A stretch of 64,000 bases of DNA from Cernens ardua (lineage in GTDB: Bacteria > Pseudomonadota > Gammaproteobacteria > Pseudomonadales > Halomonadaceae). The stretch is taken from the NCBI RefSeq assembly GCF_051251085.1, contig NZ_JBPCZH010000006.1, positions 1 to 64,000 of the forward strand, read 5' to 3'. Shown piece after piece: positions 61,782 to 64,000 of the stretch. A program made the position numbers and the translations under genes. The notes beneath the pieces were generated by a model that searched no databases, was not told where the DNA came from, and saw only the letters and a program-made list of their open reading frames with translations. Each line of letters starts with the position of its first letter. Positions within the stretch are counted from its first letter, which is position 1.

Positions 61782-61944
61782 CGAATGTCACAATAAATTT
61801 GGATATTTCTCCAACTGCCCATAGATTATTCAAGAGCACCGTAAAATTCTCCACGAGTGAATCCTGCAGTGAACGGTATCCGCTACATGACAGTCAAAAT
61901 TCGACTTGCCAGTAATACCAATATTCAACGAAGGGAGACACAGT

Positions 61945-62805
61945 ATGTCAGCAACACTGGAATTCGCCGGCCACCAGTTACCCGCCATTGGGCAAGGGAC
62001 CTGGCATATGGGCGATGGTATATATCCTGCGGAAGATGAAGTCAATGCTCTGCGCCTTGGACTGGATCTGGGTCTAACGCTGATTGATACCGCTGAAATG
62101 TATGGCAATGGCCGCTCTGAAGATATTGTGGGCAGGGCACTGAAAGGGCGCCGAAACGATGCCTATCTGGTCAGCAAGGTACTTCCCTCCAATGCGTCAT
62201 TGAAAGATGTAAAACGTGCCTGTGAACGCAGCTTGTCATACCTGAATACCGATTATCTGGACATGTACCTGCTGCACTGGCGTGGAGGTACACCGCTGGA
62301 AGAGACCATTCAAGGCTTCGAAGAGCTCAAGCAGGAAGGCAAGATCCGTGAGTGGGGAGTCTCCAACTTCGACTCGGATGACATCAATGATCTGATCACT
62401 GCTGAAGGGGGCGATCACTGCAAAACCAATCAGGTGCTCTACAATCTGGGCTCACGCGGTATCGAGTTTGATTTACGTCCTCAATTACGCAAGCTAAACA
62501 TTCCTGTCATGGCGTATTGCCCTGTCGCACAAGGAGGGAGCTACAGTCGGCACCTGCTTAACAACGAGACAGTACAGGATATCGCCAGTGAGCTGGGAAT
62601 ATCATCGACTCAGCTGCTCCTCGCGTGGGCAATTCGACCTGTAGAGGGAAAACGGGATGTTGTTGCGATTCCCAAGGCGGTGAATCCTTCGCATATCAGG
62701 GAAAATGCAAAAGCGCTGGAAGTTGACCTGACCTCAGAACAACTGCAGAGGCTGAACGAAGCCTTTCCTCCACCCAACCGTCGGGTCCCGCTCGATATCG
62801 TATGA
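61945..62805 (+). CDS. Aldo/keto reductase
   Basis: A 286-residue NADPH-dependent aldo/keto reductase. The catalytic set Asp (LIDTAEMYG), Tyr of MYGNGRSE, Lys (LVSKV) and His (LLHWRG) is present, as is the C-terminal IPKAVNPSHIREN cofactor-binding segment. The ATG at 61945 follows AAGGGAG by seven bases; the frame is open to 61906. The substrate is unknown. A candidate terminator lies at 62919-62961. Confidence 0.92.
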   Translation: MSATLEFAGHQLPAIGQGTWHMGDGIYPAEDEVNALRLGLDLGLTLIDTAEMYGNGRSEDIVGRALKGRRNDAYLVSKVLPSNASLKDVKRACERSLSYLNTDYLDMYLLHWRGGTPLEETIQGFEELKQEGKIREWGVSNFDSDDINDLITAEGGDHCKTNQVLYNLGSRGIEFDLRPQLRKLNIPVMAYCPVAQGGSYSRHLLNNETVQDIASELGISSTQLLLAWAIRPVEGKRDVVAIPKAVNPSHIRENAKALEVDLTSEQLQRLNEAFPPPNRRVPLDIV

Positions 62806-62918
62806 TACCGAACACTATAGCGACTCCAACAGATTGCTCAGGAAAAGCGGTTGCCCCCTACTTGGCGGCAACCTCGGTCGTAGCAACGTCAACAGCAACG
62901 GCTAAAAGCTAATTTTAT

Positions 62919-62961
62919 AAGTAATGCCCAGTGGCAACGATATACGCCAAGGGCATTGCTT
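62919..62961. terminator. Hairpin between convergent aldo/keto reductase and EAL genes
   Basis: AAGTAATGCCC at 62919-62929 pairs with GGGCATTGCTT at 62951-62961, one G-T wobble, with a second GGC/GCC stem inside. No strong T-run flanks it. Confidence 0.5.
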
Positions 62962-63067
62962 GTGCTGGAAACTTCATTATCAGGATAAGAAGAAGAAATG
63001 ACAGGCAGAAATTTCACACTAGCCAGGGTATCAGCAGCACCCCACCTTCCTACTGAACAAAGCTAAC

Positions 63068-63901
63068 TCAAGCACTCACAATTTCATCCAGTCGTGAACC
63101 ACTCACCGCATCTGCCCCTAATCGCCACGCCAACTCCAGCGCCTTTGGCCCTTCCAGTGCCTGCAACCAGACCTTCAGTTTTTCTCCATGGGCACTTTGG
63201 ATCCACTGATCCAACCGTGCCTGCAACAAACGATTGCGTAGCATCGCCTGAAGAAAATCCGGATCTGCCGCCACCCAGGATACTCCCATTTCTGCAAGCA
63301 AAGACCAATGAACGTGGTCCACCGGTAATCCTTCAACCAGCAACCGATACCCGCGCTGTTCAAAGCTCCGCACAGCGGCTCTGACGTGTTCATCCTCTAT
63401 AAGCGATTGCGCCTGCATTCTGAGAATGATTTGACTGGGCTTGATGCCCAATTGCGTCAATAATTGCTCAAATACCTGACCGTGGGAGGTTTCCACTGCG
63501 CGCACATGCCACCAATGCACATCCATGATGATGGGCGCCAGTTCCTCTACCGGTACTTCCGTATGCTGCGCCAGATAGTGAAGCGTATGTAAAATGCGCA
63601 GAAAACGGTCAAGGAAGATGACCTCTTCTGACGCCCATGCCGAGTAGTACAACGCCTTTCGTTTCAGGGATTTTCCCTGATTATCACGAATATCAAGGTG
63701 GGATTCGTAAGCCACCGGTGTCGTCAGTTCACTGTTATAAAGCGCACTTTGACGTGAATGAACCGTTAATCCATTGATTTCACCACTGACCTCCCCCTTG
63801 GCCGAATCATAAAGATATCGCGCCTGATGCCGTGATTCAGCAGAACGGTTGAAATCATCAAGATGTTCATTGAAATAATTAACGACAGCGGTAAGGGGCA
63901 T
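63068..63901 (-). CDS. Degenerate EAL-domain protein
   Basis: A 277-residue protein with the overall shape of an EAL (cyclic-di-GMP phosphodiesterase) domain: SRQSALYNSELTTPVAYESHL at the start of the fold, LDRFLRILHTLHYLA, then GYRLLVEGLPVDH and LGADAVSGSRL. The EAL triad itself is replaced (AYESHL) and other acidic metal-binding residues are not evident, so it is probably a non-catalytic c-di-GMP binder or an adaptor. No other domain or membrane segment is present. Confidence 0.78.
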   Translation of the reverse strand: MPLTAVVNYFNEHLDDFNRSAESRHQARYLYDSAKGEVSGEINGLTVHSRQSALYNSELTTPVAYESHLDIRDNQGKSLKRKALYYSAWASEEVIFLDRFLRILHTLHYLAQHTEVPVEELAPIIMDVHWWHVRAVETSHGQVFEQLLTQLGIKPSQIILRMQAQSLIEDEHVRAAVRSFEQRGYRLLVEGLPVDHVHWSLLAEMGVSWVAADPDFLQAMLRNRLLQARLDQWIQSAHGEKLKVWLQALEGPKALELAWRLGADAVSGSRLDEIVSA

Positions 63902-64000
63902 GGCAGCATCTCATTAGACGTAAAGTGCGGTTACTGTTCCATCTTTAATAATAGAACCATGTTCCTACAGCACAATGCTTAAGGGAAATATCTTACAGAT

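Overview
The window looks like a chromosome segment from a gammaproteobacterium of the Halomonadaceae (Oceanospirillales) type. The grounds are the housekeeping order lptG-lptF / pepA ... holC ... valS, the neighbouring pst and xdh genes and the moderate GC. This assignment is an inference from gene content and order, not from a search.

Left part (1-21.3 kb). xdhA-xdhB-xdhC (xanthine oxidation) comes first. A minus-strand envelope-lipid locus follows: a fatty acyl-AMP ligase, an NAD-dependent epimerase/reductase, an acyl carrier protein and a serine palmitoyltransferase-like enzyme, the same four-gene set as the Caulobacter sphingolipid (ceramide) cluster. Next in the same direction are a lipid/polysaccharide flippase and an unknown gene. 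Then come two complete lptF-lptG pairs that converge on a lone exbB-like proton-channel gene, and after them pepA with a coupled short-chain dehydrogenase.

Central part (21.3-48.5 kb). A complete HrpL-type (Hrp1, Pseudomonas syringae/Erwinia-like) type III secretion island sits between pepA-SDR and holC. Three apparatus transcription units lie on the minus strand, all in one direction: (hrpA)-hrpB-hrcJ-hrpD-hrpE; hrpJ-hrcV-hrpQ-hrcN-hrpO-hrpP-hrcQ-hrcR-hrcS-hrcT-hrcU; hrpF-hrpG-hrcC-hrpT-hrpV. The ECF sigma factor gene hrpL runs towards hrpV and overlaps its end. Six hrp-box-like promoters (GGAACC, 15-16 bases, then a CACTNA-like element) precede the operons and the secreted-protein genes, so one sigma factor could drive the island. 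Candidate secreted or translocated proteins flank the apparatus: two proteins with HrpF/NolX-like repeat modules, one with a thaumatin-like signature, a Ser/Gly-rich His/Thr-tract protein, a small repeat protein, and a duplicated pilin-like gene whose two copies encode identical proteins. No hrpR/hrpS-type activator is present in the window. At the island's right edge is a zorA-zorB-like motor pair without any Zorya effector gene.

Right part (48.5-64 kb). holC, an array of five 14-bp repeats, an AI-2E-family permease, a second SDR, valS with a possible attenuator leader, a PAP2 phosphatase, pstSCAB with a terminator-like hairpin after pstS, ssuC-ssuB-like ABC transporter genes, an aldo/keto reductase and a degenerate EAL-domain protein.

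No rRNA, tRNA, CRISPR array, transposase, integrase or IS element was recognised.
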